Made by a program: the position numbers and the translations under genes. Below are positions 6,046 to 6,258 of a stretch of DNA of 6,258 nucleotides, piece after piece. Every line of letters starts with the position of its first letter. Position 1 is the stretch's first letter. The DNA lies in NCBI GenBank assembly GCA_958403605.1, contig CATXYA010000115.1, positions 1 through 6,258 of the forward strand. Direction: 5' to 3'. Below the pieces are notes generated by a model. The model did not search any database. It saw only the letters and a list, made by a program, of their open reading frames with translations, and had not been told where the DNA came from. This DNA comes from an uncultured Oscillospiraceae bacterium (GTDB taxonomy: Bacteria > Bacillota > Clostridia > Oscillospirales > Ruminococcaceae).

Positions 6046-6079
6046 ATAAAAACCAGGGCGCGTTTTGCAACGCGTCCTG
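6046..6079 (-). terminator. Intrinsic terminator reading leftward on the minus strand
   Basis: The arms 6054-6064 and 6069-6079 form an 11-bp stem with one G-T pair and a four-base loop. On the minus strand the stem is followed by GGTTTTTAT (complement of 6046-6054), the usual hairpin-plus-U-run design. On the + strand only TTCTGG follows, so it is weak in that direction. It sits just after the DUF4180 stop. No minus-strand gene is visible in the window, so it would serve a convergent gene beyond the right edge, or be a degraded bidirectional terminator. Confidence 0.5.
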
Positions 6080-6105
6080 TTCTGGTAGAAAGCGAAAAGA
6101 TCGTG

Positions 6106-6228
6106 GGCGCCCCCTCAGCCATCTGATTCGCCAGACGGCGGCCAATGGCCGCCGCTACGGGGAAAGGGCAGGCACGTAGGCGCCCCCTCATCCGGCGCTA
6201 CGCGCCACCTTCCCCCACCGGGGGAAGG
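6106..6228. repeat. Intergenic repeat block with direct and inverted repeats
   Basis: The 12-mer GGCGCCCCCTCA occurs at 6106-6117 and again at 6179-6190. Between them is a near-perfect dyad, CGGCGGCCA (6136-6144) and TGGCCGCCG (6146-6154). After the second copy come two adjacent hairpins: GGCGC/GCGCC (6194-6198 and 6202-6206) and CCTTCCCCC/GGGGGAAGG (6208-6216 and 6220-6228). The pattern recalls dispersed intergenic repeats that I associate with Faecalibacterium-like genomes; that resemblance is from memory. The stretch 6034-6258 has no gene that I can support. Confidence 0.6.
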
Positions 6229-6240
6229 CTTTTGTTTTTC
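6208..6240 (+). terminator. Strong intrinsic terminator, + strand
   Basis: A perfect 9-bp GC-rich stem, CCTTCCCCC (6208-6216) with GGGGGAAGG (6220-6228) and loop ACC, is followed by CTTTTGTTTTTC. This is a textbook rho-independent terminator and probably ends transcripts running through the regulator, acetyltransferase and DUF4180 genes. It also forms the right-hand part of the repeat block. Confidence 0.8.
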
Positions 6241-6258
6241 CTTGCTTTCGCGGAAAAA

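Noticed and set aside
1..6258. CRISPR array, tRNA, rRNA, insertion sequence or integron site
   Set aside because: No regularly spaced repeats, tRNA-like cloverleaf, rRNA sequence, transposase or attC-like element was found on reading both strands.

Overview
The window is GC-rich with strongly GC-biased codons. It carries six complete genes, all on the + strand, plus a repeat-rich tail without genes. The base composition, the protein families (an Old Yellow Enzyme relative, a membrane-bound XRE regulator, a DUF4180 protein) and the hairpin repeat block ending in a CCTTCCCCC/GGGGGAAGG terminator suggest a gut Clostridia chromosome of the Oscillospiraceae/Ruminococcaceae type (Faecalibacterium, Gemmiger or Subdoligranulum-like). 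The genus is my inference; there is no rRNA or other marker gene here.

Region 1 (1-4216) holds a short leader with a perfect 13-bp palindrome, then a tight three-gene operon. The genes are an Old Yellow Enzyme family flavin oxidoreductase with a C-terminal four-cysteine motif, an NADP-type short-chain dehydrogenase/reductase, and a 649-residue fumarate-reductase-like FAD protein. Gaps are 24 and 27 bp, each with a ribosome binding site. The three classes together (ene-reductase, ketone reductase, fumarate-reductase-like flavoprotein) match the enzyme classes of the gut equol pathway from daidzein and resemble the set used in bile acid dehydroxylation. The operon therefore looks like a reductive (or, run backwards, oxidative) pathway for an unsaturated or hydroxylated cyclic carbonyl compound. 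The substrate cannot be read from the sequence, and no transporter or substrate-specific regulator lies in the window. This is the best candidate for an undescribed system.

Region 2 (4217-6033) begins with a good sigma-A-type promoter (TTGCTA, 17 bp, TATACT). It drives an XRE-type regulator fused to a multi-pass membrane domain. The regulator gene overlaps by one base (TGATG) a GNAT gene that strongly resembles aminoglycoside 6'-N-acetyltransferases of the AAC(6')-Iy type. A DUF4180 gene follows after 35 bp containing a small hairpin. The regulator and acetyltransferase are probably translationally coupled, which suggests regulated resistance or a native acetylation role.

Region 3 (6034-6258) has no gene. 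It contains a hairpin that reads as an intrinsic terminator on the minus strand, then a block of short inverted and direct repeats ending in a strong + strand intrinsic terminator.
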